Shown one piece after another: positions 34,810 through 43,566 of a stretch of DNA of 64,000 nucleotides. The notes under the pieces were generated by a model that was given only the letters and a program-made list of their open reading frames with translations, was not told where the DNA came from and searched no databases. The translations under genes were made by a program, and so were the position numbers. Origin of the DNA: an uncultured delta proteobacterium (lineage in GTDB: Bacteria; Myxococcota_A; Polyangia; Polyangiales; Polyangiaceae); NCBI GenBank assembly GCA_903906315.1, contig CAIVJW010000007.1, positions 1-64,000 on the forward strand, given 5' to 3'. The first letter of the stretch is position 1. Each line of letters begins with the position of its first letter.

Positions 34810-34818
34810 TGATAGGTT
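34810..34818 (+). promoter_or_regulatory. Extended -10 element (TGA-TAGGTT) for punA-cdd
   Basis: TGA plus TAGGTT ends 6 nt before ATG 34825; no Shine-Dalgarno sequence, so a leaderless punA mRNA is predicted. Confidence 0.5.
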
Positions 34819-34824
34819 CGCACC

Positions 34825-35691
34825 ATGAACGCGGTGACCCAGATCCTCGACGACGCGGTGCGGTTCGTGCGGACGAAGGCGACGACGAAGCCCCTCGTCG
34901 GCGTCGTGCTCGGCTCTGGCCTCGGCGCGTGGGCGGACGCGCTCGACCAGGCGGTGAAGATCCCGTACGCGGAGATCCCCCACATGCCGATCTCGACGGT
35001 CGCCGGGCACGCGGGCAACCTCGTGATCGGCGTCGCCGACGGCGTCCCGGTGGCGTGCTTGCAAGGGCGCGTTCACCCCTACGAGGGCCACCCCGCCGTG
35101 CGATCGGTCTTCGGCGTCCGGATGCTCGCGCGGCTCGGGTGTCGCGGGGCCGTGCTGACCAACGCGGCGGGCGGCATCCGGCCCGCGTTCCAGACCGGCG
35201 ACTTCATGCTGCTCTCCGACCACCTGAACCTGAGCGGCCAGAACCCGCTGGTAGGGCCGAACGAGGACGCGCTCGGGCCGCGCTTCCCGGACATGTCGAC
35301 GGCCTACGACCCCGAGGTGCGCGCGCTCGCGCGCGAGGCGGCGGCCGAGGTCGGGGTGCCGATCCACGAGGGCGTGTACGCCGCGCTGCTCGGCCCGTCG
35401 TACGAGACGCCGGCCGAGATCCGCATGCTCGGGCGGCTCGGCGCGGACGCGGTCGGCATGAGCACCGCGCTCGAGGTCATCGCCCTCCGGCACATGGGCG
35501 TGCGGTGCGGCGCGATGTCGTGCATCACGAACCTCGCCGCCGGCCTGTCGCCCGCCGCGCTGAACCACGCCGAGGTCGAGGAGACCGCGAGGCGCGTGCA
35601 CGACCGATTCAAGGCCCTGCTCTCCGCGTGGGTCCGCCGCGTGGGCGGCCTGGTCGCGGGCGCGCCGAGCGCGAGCGGGAGCCCGCGGTGA
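34825..35691 (+). CDS. punA: Purine-nucleoside phosphorylase (trimeric class)
   Basis: 288 residues. Phosphate-binding GSGLG is at 30-34, with HPYEGHP, TNAAGGIRPAFQTGDFML and the base-binding GPSYETPAEIRMLGRLGADAVGMST, where Glu contacts the purine. It cleaves purine (deoxy)nucleosides with phosphate for salvage. The Ala/Gly/Ser-rich C-terminal tail is extra. It overlaps cdd by four bases, forming a purine/pyrimidine salvage operon that matches the nucleoside-type importer at 530-4058. Confidence 0.95.
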   Translation: MNAVTQILDDAVRFVRTKATTKPLVGVVLGSGLGAWADALDQAVKIPYAEIPHMPISTVAGHAGNLVIGVADGVPVACLQGRVHPYEGHPAVRSVFGVRMLARLGCRGAVLTNAAGGIRPAFQTGDFMLLSDHLNLSGQNPLVGPNEDALGPRFPDMSTAYDPEVRALAREAAAEVGVPIHEGVYAALLGPSYETPAEIRMLGRLGADAVGMSTALEVIALRHMGVRCGAMSCITNLAAGLSPAALNHAEVEETARRVHDRFKALLSAWVRRVGGLVAGAPSASGSPR

Positions 35692-36137
35692 CGGCCGCGG
35701 CGGGGCCTCGGGCGGGCTCGCCCTCGACGGACGACGGCGTCGCATGGGGCGCGCTCGAGGACGCCGCGAGGCGCGTCCGCGATCACGCCTACGCGCCCTA
35801 CTCGGGCTACCACGTCGGCGCGGCGATCGTGACGCGTTCGGGTCGCGTCTTCGCCGGCTGCAACGTCGAGAACGCCTCGTACGGGCTCGCGATCTGCGCC
35901 GAGCGATCGGCCATCGCGCAGATGGTCGCCGCAGGCGAGAGCGACCCCGTCGCGGTGGTCGTGGTGACGCGCGGGCCCGAGCCGGGCTCGCCGTGCGGCA
36001 TGTGCCGGCAGACCCTCGCCGAGTTCGCGATCGACCTGCCCGTGCGCCTCGTGAGCGCGGACGCGCCCTCGGCCGCGCGCACGACGACGCTCGCGGCGCT
36101 GCTCCCCGACGCCTTCCGCGCCGACAAGCTGAAGTGA
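35688..36137 (+). CDS. cdd: Cytidine deaminase
   Basis: 149 residues from GTG 35688, overlapping the punA stop (GTGA). The zinc site is CAERSA plus PCGMCRQ (three cysteines and the proton-shuttle Glu). AYAPYSGYHVGAAI and GCNVENASYGL bind the nucleoside. It deaminates cytidine and deoxycytidine to uridine forms. The homotetrameric type (about 130-150 residues) fits the length. An Ala/Gly/Pro-rich N-terminal extension of about 20 residues precedes the domain. Confidence 0.95.
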   Translation: MTAAAGPRAGSPSTDDGVAWGALEDAARRVRDHAYAPYSGYHVGAAIVTRSGRVFAGCNVENASYGLAICAERSAIAQMVAAGESDPVAVVVVTRGPEPGSPCGMCRQTLAEFAIDLPVRLVSADAPSAARTTTLAALLPDAFRADKLK

Positions 36138-36144
36138 GGCGCGA

Positions 36145-36162
36145 GGGGCCGCTCGCGGCCCC
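36145..36162. terminator. Hairpin between cdd and the convergent FrzS-like gene
   Basis: GGGGCCG pairs with CGGCCCC across a CTCG loop, 8 nt after the cdd stop. It sits between convergent genes; there is no T-run. Confidence 0.45.
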
Positions 36163-36178
36163 GTCGTGACCCGCTCCG

Positions 36179-38596
36179 CTACTCGATCGGGCGCCCCACC
36201 GCGGCCTGGATCTGCTCGATCGCCGCGCCGAGCGAGGCGCGCGCCTTCTCGAGCGACGCGCGGTCCTCGCCCCACTTGGCGCGCGCCTTCTCCAGACGCC
36301 CGCGCTCGCGGCCGAGGTCGGCCTCGAGCTCGGCGCGGCGCGCCTCGAGGTTCGCGACCTCGTCGGCCCTCTGCTTCGCTTCGGTCGCCTGCGCGTCCCG
36401 CTCCTGCGTCCGCGCGGCGAGATCGGCCTCCGCCGCGGCGAGCTTCTGCTCGGCCGCCTGAGCGCGCCCGTTGACGTGCTCCAGCTCGAGCGCGCGCTTG
36501 CCGAGCGACGTCTCGAGCTCGTGCATGCGCGCCTCGGTCGCGGCGACCAGGTTCTTCGCGGTGGCGACCTCGGCCTTCGCGGCGGACGCCCGCGCCTCGA
36601 CCTCGGCCTTCGCGCCCGACGCGACGTCCGCGTCGGCGCGCGCCTTCGCGAGCTCCGCGTCCTTGGCGGCGAGCGCCTGCGCGTGCTTGCCCTCGAGCTC
36701 CTTCAAGCCGCGATCTCGCTCCGCGGCGAGCTCGCCCTCGCGCGCTGCGAGCCGCGCCGCCGCCGCCTGCGCGGCCTCGTCCGCCGAACGCTTCTGCGCC
36801 TCGACGGCCACGGCCTCCAGGCGCGCTCGCTCGGCGCCGACGGCCTCGTCGCGCGCCTTGCGTGCGGCCGCCTCGGCCGTCGCGATTTCCTTCTCGTGAT
36901 CGTCGGCGAGGCTGCGCAGCGCTGCCTTGTGCGCCGCCTCGATCGCCGCAACCTTCTGCTCGGTCTCGGCGCTGCCGGCGCGGGCCTTCGCGAGCTCCGC
37001 GTCGACGTCGGTAGCGCGGGACTTGTGCGCGGCGGCCTCGTTGCGCGCCGCAGACAGCTCGGCTGCGGCCTTGTCCGCCGCGGCCTTCAGCTCATCGGTG
37101 CGCTTCACGGCGGCGTCGCGCTCCGTGCGCGCCGTCTCGGCCTCCGCGTCGCGGTCCTCCGCCGCGCGCTCGAGCTCGAGGAGGCGATCGTTCTGGTCGG
37201 CCTTCTGGTGCTCGAGCGACAGGTTCTGGTCGCGCAGCTCGAGCCCGTCCTTGTCCTTGCGCGCCATCTGGTCGCGCAGGGAGAGGATCTCCTTGTCCTT
37301 CTTGTTGAGCGCCTCGCGCAGGTCGAGGAACTCTCGGCTCGAGACGTTCGACGCCTTCGCGGCCCCCGGCGCGGCCGAGGCCTTGACCTTGAGATCGTCG
37401 AGCTCGCGGCGCAGGCGCTGGGCCTCCTGGGCCTGCTCGCCGGCGTCGAGCTCCACCTTGTGCGCGTGCGCGCCGGCCTCCGAGGCCTCCCGCGTCAGCT
37501 TGACGACCTCGGCCTTCGTGAAGTCGAGCTCCGCGCGGGAGCGCTCGAGCTCCCCGCGCATCCGTTCGAGGTCGGCCGTCACGTCGGCCGGCAGCGCGTC
37601 GGACACCTTGAACACCGCCGCGTGCTTGCCCGTCGACGACGTCGCCACAGGCACGGCGCGCGAGGAAACGGGCGTAGCGCGCGAAAGCGCGGGCGATGCG
37701 ACGACGGGCGCGGGCGGCACGGGCGCGACGATGGCAGGGCGCAACGGCAAGGGCGAGGTGGACAGGCGCGCCGGCGTCGGCGCGACCGGCGCCGGGACGC
37801 TCACCGGAGCTGGGGTGAGCTGGACCGCGGGAGCGCTCGGGGCCGGCGCGCTCACGGCGGTCGGGGGGGACGCGAGGGCGACCTGCGCCGCGGGCGGCGT
37901 CGGCTGCTGGGCCAACCCGAGCAGATCGCTCGCGGGCTTGGTGAACGTCGACTCGTCGTCGTCGGAGAGCAGCCGGTCGAACGCACCGCCGATGAAGGCG
38001 TCGATCTCGCTGTCGGGGTCGCCCTCGCGGGGCCGCGCGGCCTCCGGCGCCACGGCCTCGAACGGCGCCGGGGTGTGGCGATTCTGGCCCATGGCCTGCC
38101 TCGCGTGGACGGGGGCATGCACGGGGGGCGCGTCGACGACGGGCGGCGGCGCCGGCTCGTCGAGGACCTCGGCCTCGTCGAAGGCGATGAGGTCGTCGAC
38201 CTCTCCCTCCGGCGGCGGGCCCGCGTCGATCGCCACGTACGCGCGGATGTGCTCGAGCAGATCGACGAACGCGATCGGCTTGTGGACGTAGTCTTCGGCG
38301 CGCGTCCGGAGCTTGCGGTGCTGCTCGAACGTCTCGTCGCTGGACTCGCTCGACATGATGATGAGCGGGACGTCCTTGAGCTGCGGATCCTTCTTGAGCT
38401 TGTTGCAGACCGAGAAGCCGTTCATCCGCGGCAGCTCGATCGACAGCAGGATCAAGTCGGGGCGCTCGGCGCTCGCGGCCTGGAGGCCGACGTTGCCGTC
38501 GTCGACCACCTGCACGCTGCACTGAAACCTCCCGAGCTCCGTTCGCAGCTCTCCGGCAAAGGCAGGATCGCTTTCAAAGACGAGGACTTTGGTCAT
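36179..38596 (-). CDS. FrzS-like pseudoreceiver/coiled-coil motility protein
   Basis: 805 residues. An N-terminal response-regulator fold (1-125) has ESD at 8-10, then DLILLSIELPRMNG, where the phospho-acceptor Asp is Ser52. ICxKLKK-like CNKLKKDPQLKDVPLIIM and QHRKLRTRAEDYVHKP closely follow Myxococcus FrzS, which also has an atypical receiver. A Pro/Ala linker (about 130-340) leads to about 450 residues of Ala/Glu/Lys/Arg coiled coil. FrzS moves between cell poles to direct type IV pilus motility. This protein is longer than M. xanthus FrzS, so orthology is likely but not proven. Confidence 0.85.
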   Translation of the reverse strand: MTKVLVFESDPAFAGELRTELGRFQCSVQVVDDGNVGLQAASAERPDLILLSIELPRMNGFSVCNKLKKDPQLKDVPLIIMSSESSDETFEQHRKLRTRAEDYVHKPIAFVDLLEHIRAYVAIDAGPPPEGEVDDLIAFDEAEVLDEPAPPPVVDAPPVHAPVHARQAMGQNRHTPAPFEAVAPEAARPREGDPDSEIDAFIGGAFDRLLSDDDESTFTKPASDLLGLAQQPTPPAAQVALASPPTAVSAPAPSAPAVQLTPAPVSVPAPVAPTPARLSTSPLPLRPAIVAPVPPAPVVASPALSRATPVSSRAVPVATSSTGKHAAVFKVSDALPADVTADLERMRGELERSRAELDFTKAEVVKLTREASEAGAHAHKVELDAGEQAQEAQRLRRELDDLKVKASAAPGAAKASNVSSREFLDLREALNKKDKEILSLRDQMARKDKDGLELRDQNLSLEHQKADQNDRLLELERAAEDRDAEAETARTERDAAVKRTDELKAAADKAAAELSAARNEAAAHKSRATDVDAELAKARAGSAETEQKVAAIEAAHKAALRSLADDHEKEIATAEAAARKARDEAVGAERARLEAVAVEAQKRSADEAAQAAAARLAAREGELAAERDRGLKELEGKHAQALAAKDAELAKARADADVASGAKAEVEARASAAKAEVATAKNLVAATEARMHELETSLGKRALELEHVNGRAQAAEQKLAAAEADLAARTQERDAQATEAKQRADEVANLEARRAELEADLGRERGRLEKARAKWGEDRASLEKARASLGAAIEQIQAAVGRPIE

Positions 38597-38746
38597 GTCG
38601 AGGTGGGGTCTCTCGCGGGCGGGAGATCAAGATATCGGCGGGGTGAAAGGGGTGTCAAACGTTGCGGGAGCGGCGAACCGAACCGACATGTCGCCTCGTG
38701 AATGGGCGCGCTCCGGGGCAGGCGACCGCATTGCGATCATGCGCGA

Positions 38747-38922
38747 TCACGCGGCGAAATAGCCGTCGGGCTCGTCGCCGAACGCGACGCCCTGCTCGCG
38801 CCCGGTGGACGGTGTCCCCGTCGAGCGGCACCAGCTTCGCGCGGCGGGTCGCCTCCTCGAGGGATGACGGCGTTCAGGCCGGGCGCGTCGCCTCCCCCGG
38901 TGTCGATGGCGATCTTCCGCAT
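38747..38922 (-). pseudogene. Internally deleted 6-phosphofructokinase relic
   Basis: From ATG 38922 the frame reads MRKIAIDTGGGDAPGLNAVI, the ATP/PPi-binding start of PfkA. After Ile20 it jumps directly to a segment that, in the next frame, reads LEEATRRAKLVPLDGDTVHRAR, a PfkA C-terminal motif. After a second shift it reads EQGVAFGDEPDGYFAA and stops at 38747. Only about 176 nt remain of a normal gene of about 1 kb, so the middle is deleted and the ends are frameshifted. No activity is possible. The rest of the 38597-38982 gap holds nothing else recognisable. Confidence 0.8.
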
Positions 38923-38982
38923 GGCGAGGACAGCATCCCCCACGCTCGCCCGGACGGACAACTCCGGGGGGCGAGCGTCGCT

Positions 38983-39942
38983 TCAGCTCGCGACGGGGGG
39001 CACCGGCGTCGCGCGGACCTCGACCCTCGGCGCGAGCGGCGCCGGCGTGCGCGAAGGCCGCAGCGCCCCGATCGCGAGGCCGATCCCGGCCGCGATGACG
39101 AGCGTCGACCCGACGGCGGAGGCGAGCGTCGGCCGCTCCCCGAGCACGAGCGCGCCGAGCAGGTGGGTGACGACGACCCCGAGGTAGCCCACCGCGCCCA
39201 CGCGGGCCGCGCGATCGAGCGCGTACGCCCGCGTCATCGCGAGCTGGCCGAGGCCGCCGGCGAGGCCCGTCGCGCCGAGCAGCACCCAGCCGACCGGGTC
39301 GGGCGAGGACCACGATCGGGCCGCGATCACCCCGGTCGCGACGCTCGCGACGAGGGAGAAATGCAGCGCCACGGCCTCGGGGCTCTCGCGGCGCCCGCCG
39401 GCCTCGCCCCCGAGGCGGCGGAGCCAGATCATCGCGACGGCCGTGCAGAAGGCGCCGATCGTCGCCACCACCGCGACGTGACCGGCGATCTCCAGACGCG
39501 GCCCCACGACGAGCGCCGCGCCGGCGAACGCGATCGCCATCGCCCCCCAGACGCGGCGATCGCTCCGCTCGCCGAGCATGCGCGGGGCGAGGAGCGCGAT
39601 GAAGACGGGCGAGGTCGCGCCGAGGGTGACCACGTCGCCGATCGCCACGGAGGGCGCGCCTAGCGTGTAGAACACGCAGATCATCGCGCACGTGCCGGCG
39701 AGCGATCGCGCCCAGGCCTTGCGCTGATCGTGCACCACCAGCGGCGCGCCGCGCAGCCTCGCGACGCCGAAGGCGACGGCCGCGCCGACGATCGTCCGAG
39801 CGCAGGCGACCTCGGGCCATGCGGCGTGCGAGGTCGCCACGCGCGCCAGCACGCTCATCGCGCCGAACGCGAGCTGCGCCGCGGCCATCCACAGCACACC
39901 GGCGACGGCCTCCGGCAGCGCGCGCACGGGTGGCGAGGTCAC
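38983..39942 (-). CDS. EamA/DMT-family membrane transporter
   Basis: About 319 residues with ten hydrophobic helices in two halves of five, the EamA (drug/metabolite transporter) pattern. The first half opens LWMAAAQLAFGAMSVLARVA and the second contains LLGATGLAGGLGQLAMTRAYA and YLGVVVTHLLGALVLGERPT, typical of DMT exporters. It probably exports a small metabolite; the substrate is unknown. GTG 39942 follows a TGG-TACGAC box by 7 nt. It is divergent from the PhyH gene, with about 90 nt between them. Confidence 0.9.
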   Translation of the reverse strand: MTSPPVRALPEAVAGVLWMAAAQLAFGAMSVLARVATSHAAWPEVACARTIVGAAVAFGVARLRGAPLVVHDQRKAWARSLAGTCAMICVFYTLGAPSVAIGDVVTLGATSPVFIALLAPRMLGERSDRRVWGAMAIAFAGAALVVGPRLEIAGHVAVVATIGAFCTAVAMIWLRRLGGEAGGRRESPEAVALHFSLVASVATGVIAARSWSSPDPVGWVLLGATGLAGGLGQLAMTRAYALDRAARVGAVGYLGVVVTHLLGALVLGERPTLASAVGSTLVIAAGIGLAIGALRPSRTPAPLAPRVEVRATPVPPVAS

Positions 39943-39949
39943 GGCGGGG

Positions 39950-39958
39950 GTCGTACCA
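39950..39958 (-). promoter_or_regulatory. Extended -10 element (TGG-TACGAC) for the EamA gene
   Basis: On the minus strand TGG plus TACGAC ends 7 nt before GTG 39942; no Shine-Dalgarno sequence. Confidence 0.4.
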
Positions 39959-40033
39959 CGCGCCGGCCGCCCGACCACGCGGCGCGTCGACGTTCCGCGC
40001 GCCCGCCCGCCGCGCGCGCTACGCTCCGCGCCG

Positions 40034-40822
40034 GTGCTGATCCCCGAAGCCCGATCGCTCGACCTCGGTCCGGTCCTCGCCGACTACGCGGCCCACGGCT
40101 TCGCGCGGCTCGGCCCCCTCCTCGACGGCGACTCCCTCGCCGCGCTGCGCGAGCGCGCCGACGACCTGATGCTCGGGCGCGTGCGCCACGAGGGCCTGTT
40201 CTTCCAGCACGACGGCGCGACCGGCCGCTACGAGGACCTGCCCTTCGGCGAGGGCTGGGTGGGGCCCTCGCTCGCCTACCGCAAGATCGAGAAGCTCGAG
40301 CGCGACCCGGTGTACCGCGCGCTCCTGGAAAACGAGCTCTTCGAGCGCATCGCGCACGCCGTGGTCGGCCCCGAGGTGACGCTCTACCGGGCGCTCCTGA
40401 TGGCCAAGGGCGCGCAGGGCGGCACCCTCCTGCCGTGGCACCAGGACGGCGGCCGCTTCTGGGGGCTCGATCGCGATCCGACGCTCCAGATCTGGGTCGC
40501 GATCGACGACGCGCCGATCGAGGCCGGCTGCGTCGAGGTCCTCGACGCGAGCCACACGGGCGGGCTGGCGACGCCGCTCGGGGGGATGATCCCGGCGGCG
40601 ATCGTCGAGGCCCGCGGCGCGGGTCGGGACGCCCTCGCGCTGCCGGCGCGCGCCGGCGACGGCCTGCTCATCCACAACTACCTCTGGCACCGCTCCGGCG
40701 TGAACCGGACCGACCTGCCGCGCCGCGCGGTCACGTTCTGCTACCTGCCCGCGTCGACGCGCTGCCTGCGCAAGCGCCGGGCGCCGCGCCAGTTCGTTCG
40801 CCTCTTCGACCCGCCGCGCTGA
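40034..40822 (+). CDS. Phytanoyl-CoA dioxygenase (PhyH) family oxygenase
   Basis: 262 residues of the Fe(II)/2-oxoglutarate PhyH family. The iron site is WHQDGG (HxD) plus the distal His in IHNYLWHRSGVNRT, with the following Arg for 2-oxoglutarate. MAKGAQGGTLLPWHQD and GCVEVLDASHTGG are typical. The substrate could be a lipid, an ectoine-like compound or a secondary metabolite; context gives no clue. GTG 40034 follows a TACGCT box by 8 nt. It is convergent with the HtrA gene. Confidence 0.9.
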   Translation: MLIPEARSLDLGPVLADYAAHGFARLGPLLDGDSLAALRERADDLMLGRVRHEGLFFQHDGATGRYEDLPFGEGWVGPSLAYRKIEKLERDPVYRALLENELFERIAHAVVGPEVTLYRALLMAKGAQGGTLLPWHQDGGRFWGLDRDPTLQIWVAIDDAPIEAGCVEVLDASHTGGLATPLGGMIPAAIVEARGAGRDALALPARAGDGLLIHNYLWHRSGVNRTDLPRRAVTFCYLPASTRCLRKRRAPRQFVRLFDPPR

Positions 40823-40830
40823 CCCGCCGG

Positions 40831-42294
40831 TCACTTCGCCGGGATCGGCATCGCCGCGAAGCGCGCGATCGGGCCGCGGCGCACGCGCGCGAGCGCCGTC
40901 GCCCCCGGCTTCGCGTGGCCGAGCGCGACCGCGAGGTCCGCGCCGCTCCGCACCGGCGCGCCGTCGACCTCGGTGATCACGTCCCCCGGGTGCAGCTCCT
41001 CGGCCGCGCCGCCCTCGGCGACCGAGTCGACGCGCGCGCCGCCCGGCACGTCGGACACCGTGATGCCGTAGCGCCCCGCCGCGTGCGCCTTGCGATCTCC
41101 GTCGCCGACGCGGCCCGGGCGCGCCGGCTTCGCGTCGTCGTCCTGCAGGGCGTCGAGGGTGGCCGACACCTCCGTGCGCTTGTCGCCGCGGACGAACGCC
41201 AGCGTGATCGTGGATCCGGGGGCGTGGCGCGCGACGTTGCGCGGCAGCTCCTCGGCGTGGCGAATGGGCGTGCCGTCGACGGCGACGATCACGTCGCGCG
41301 GGCGGATCCCCGCGCGCGCCGCGGCGCCGGTCGGGTCGACGTCGGAGACGAGCGCGCCCTGCGGCGACGAGAGGCCGAGGCCCCTCGCGAGCGCGGGCGT
41401 GACGGGCTGGAAGGCGATGCCGATCTTGCCGCGCTCGACGTACCCCTTCTCGCGGAGCTGCGACAGGACGTCGCGGAGCGCGTCGGACGGGATGGCGAAG
41501 CCGATGCCCGTCGCGCCGGCCCGGATCGCCGTGTTGATGCCGACGACCTCGCCCTTCCAGTTGAAGAGCGGCCCGCCGGAGTTGCCGGGGTTGATGCTCG
41601 CGTCGGTCTGGATGAAGTCGTCGTACGGGCCGGCGCCGATCGTGCGCGCCTTGGCGCTCACGATGCCGAGCGTGACCGTGTGGCCGAGGCCGAACGGGTT
41701 GCCGACCGCGAGCACGCTCTCGCCGACGCGCGTCTGCTCGCTCGATCCGAGCGTGGCCACGGGCAGCCCCGTCGCGCCCTTGATCTTGAGCAGCGCGAGG
41801 TCGAGCTTCGGATCGCGACCGACCACCTCCGCGACGAGATCGCGGTCGTCGGCGAGATGAACGCGCACGTCGTCCGCCTCCCGCACGACGTGCTCGTTCG
41901 TCACGACGTACCCGCTCGCGTCGATGATGAAGCCGCTGCCGAGGGCGGATCGCTTGGTGCTGCGATCCGGCTGGCGCGGGCCTCGCGGGCCGAAGAAGAA
42001 GTCGAACGGGTCGGCCTCACCGCCCCCGGGCACGCGGACCTCCTGCGTCGTCGTGATGCTGACGACGGCGGGCTTCACGCGCTCCGCGAGCGCGGCGACG
42101 TCGAACGTCGCGGGCACGGGAGGCGCGATCGGCCCGACGGGCGAGGGCGAGCCCTGCGGCTCCGCGGCGATCGGCGCGCCGGCGCCCGGGTGCGCGGACG
42201 GGTGCCCGCAGCCGGCGGCGACCGATCCGAGGGCGAGCGCGAGCGTCAGGGGCCTGCACGAGGCAACGGCCGTGCGATCGATCATCGAGTTCAT
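40831..42294 (-). CDS. HtrA/DegP-family periplasmic serine protease (lipoprotein)
   Basis: 487 residues. The lipobox AAGC puts the lipid on Cys29, unlike soluble DegP. The trypsin-like domain has H135 (TNEHVV), D165 (KLDLALL) and S239 (GNSGGP). Two PDZ domains follow (about 295-385 with GAAARAGIRPRDVIVAVDG, and about 410-480 with LHPGDVITEVDG). It degrades or refolds misfolded envelope proteins, tethered to a membrane. The ATG has a GGAG ribosome-binding site; ATG 42285 is an alternative. Confidence 0.94.
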   Translation of the reverse strand: MNSMIDRTAVASCRPLTLALALGSVAAGCGHPSAHPGAGAPIAAEPQGSPSPVGPIAPPVPATFDVAALAERVKPAVVSITTTQEVRVPGGGEADPFDFFFGPRGPRQPDRSTKRSALGSGFIIDASGYVVTNEHVVREADDVRVHLADDRDLVAEVVGRDPKLDLALLKIKGATGLPVATLGSSEQTRVGESVLAVGNPFGLGHTVTLGIVSAKARTIGAGPYDDFIQTDASINPGNSGGPLFNWKGEVVGINTAIRAGATGIGFAIPSDALRDVLSQLREKGYVERGKIGIAFQPVTPALARGLGLSSPQGALVSDVDPTGAAARAGIRPRDVIVAVDGTPIRHAEELPRNVARHAPGSTITLAFVRGDKRTEVSATLDALQDDDAKPARPGRVGDGDRKAHAAGRYGITVSDVPGGARVDSVAEGGAAEELHPGDVITEVDGAPVRSGADLAVALGHAKPGATALARVRRGPIARFAAMPIPAK

Positions 42295-42443
42295 CCTGGC
42301 TCCGTGGAGGCGCGTTCGTCGAGGCCACGCAGGGCCGCGCGGCGAGCGCGTCGCGGTTCGACCGGGAGAACCGGCCGGGCCCGCGGATCATTCCAGGCGG
42401 GCGCCGCCGAGCGCAACGAAGCCTGCGCGGCTCGGCGCACCGG

Positions 42444-42452
42444 TGGTAGGGT
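42444..42452 (+). promoter_or_regulatory. Extended -10 element (TGG-TAGGGT) for proC
   Basis: TGG plus TAGGGT ends 6 nt before GTG 42459; no Shine-Dalgarno sequence, so a leaderless mRNA is predicted. Confidence 0.5.
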
Positions 42453-42458
42453 CCGGCC

Positions 42459-43316
42459 GTGTCCACGACCAACGCAAAGCTGCTCCACGGGCGGCGCATC
42501 GGCTTCCTCGGGGGCGGCAACATGGCCGCCGCCCTCATCCGCGGCCTCCTGCACTCGGGGACGGTCACGGCCGACCAGATCATGGTCAGCGACGTCAAGG
42601 ACGAGCGGCTGACCGAGCTGCACGCGACGTACGCCGTCACGACGACCGACGACAACGACGAGCTCGTCCGCTCGTCGAACGTGATCGTCCTCGCGGTCAA
42701 GCCGCAGATCGTCGACCGCATCCTCGGCACGCTGTCCAACGGGCTGAAGGACGGCGACCTCGTCGTCTCGATCGCCGCCGGCGTGCCCATCGACGCCCTC
42801 GAGGCGCGCCTGCCGGCGTCCGCGCGCGTCGTGCGATCCATGCCCAACACGGCCGCGATCGCGCTCGCGGGCGCGACGGCCATCGCGGCCGGCACCCACG
42901 CGACCCGCGACGACGTCGAGATCGCCAAGGCGCTCTTCGAGGCCGTCGGCCGCTGCGTGGTGCTCGACGAGTCCCTGCTCGACGCCGTCACGGGCCTCTC
43001 GGGCAGCGGCCCCGCCTACGTGATGGTCATCATCGACGCGCTCGCCGACGGCGGCGTGAAGGTCGGGCTCGGCCGCGACACCGCGCTCCTGCTCGCCGCG
43101 CAGACCGTCTACGGCGCGGCCAAGCTGCAGCTCGAGACGGGCGAGCACCCGGGCCGCCTCAAGGACATGGTCACGAGCCCCGGCGGCACCGCCATCGCCG
43201 GCCTGCACACGCTCGAGTCGGGCGGCCTGCGTCGCACGCTGATCGACGCCGTCGAGGCCGCGGCGGGCCGATCGGCAGAGCTCGGCGAGCAGATGGCGAA
43301 GAAGCTCCGCCGCTGA
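42459..43316 (+). CDS. proC: Pyrroline-5-carboxylate reductase
   Basis: 285 residues. The NADPH-binding fold begins RIGFLGGGNMAAALIRGLL; VLAVKPQIV and VVRSMPNTAA follow. The C-terminal dimer/active-site helix region reads DAVTGLSGSGPAYVMVIIDALADGGVKVGL and MVTSPGGTAIAGLHTLESGG, both diagnostic for P5C reductase. It performs the last step of proline synthesis. It is a single gene followed by a strong hairpin. Confidence 0.96.
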   Translation: MSTTNAKLLHGRRIGFLGGGNMAAALIRGLLHSGTVTADQIMVSDVKDERLTELHATYAVTTTDDNDELVRSSNVIVLAVKPQIVDRILGTLSNGLKDGDLVVSIAAGVPIDALEARLPASARVVRSMPNTAAIALAGATAIAAGTHATRDDVEIAKALFEAVGRCVVLDESLLDAVTGLSGSGPAYVMVIIDALADGGVKVGLGRDTALLLAAQTVYGAAKLQLETGEHPGRLKDMVTSPGGTAIAGLHTLESGGLRRTLIDAVEAAAGRSAELGEQMAKKLRR

Positions 43317-43332
43317 CCGCGCCCGGTGACCG

Positions 43333-43358
43333 GCGGGTCAGCCGTCGTGCTGACCCGC
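43333..43358 (+). terminator. Hairpin downstream of proC
   Basis: GCGGGTCAGC pairs perfectly with GCTGACCCGC across a 6-nt loop, 17 nt after the proC stop. A 10-bp GC-rich stem without a T-run; likely terminator or mRNA-stabilising element. Confidence 0.6.
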
Positions 43359-43566
43359 GAGTCACGTTGCACGTCACGAACGGCGCCTCGAGCTTCGGCG
43401 AGATCGGCGTCCTGGCCTCGCCGAGGATCGACCCCCGGACGTGCGCGTCGCGCGGCGTCTCGCAGAGCTTCGCGACGAGGTCCGCGGGCGGAGCCGGCAC
43501 GTCGAGATCGGGCCGGAGGTCGCCCGACGGTCCGGCCGCGCTCGTGGGCGACGTCCGACGACGCGA

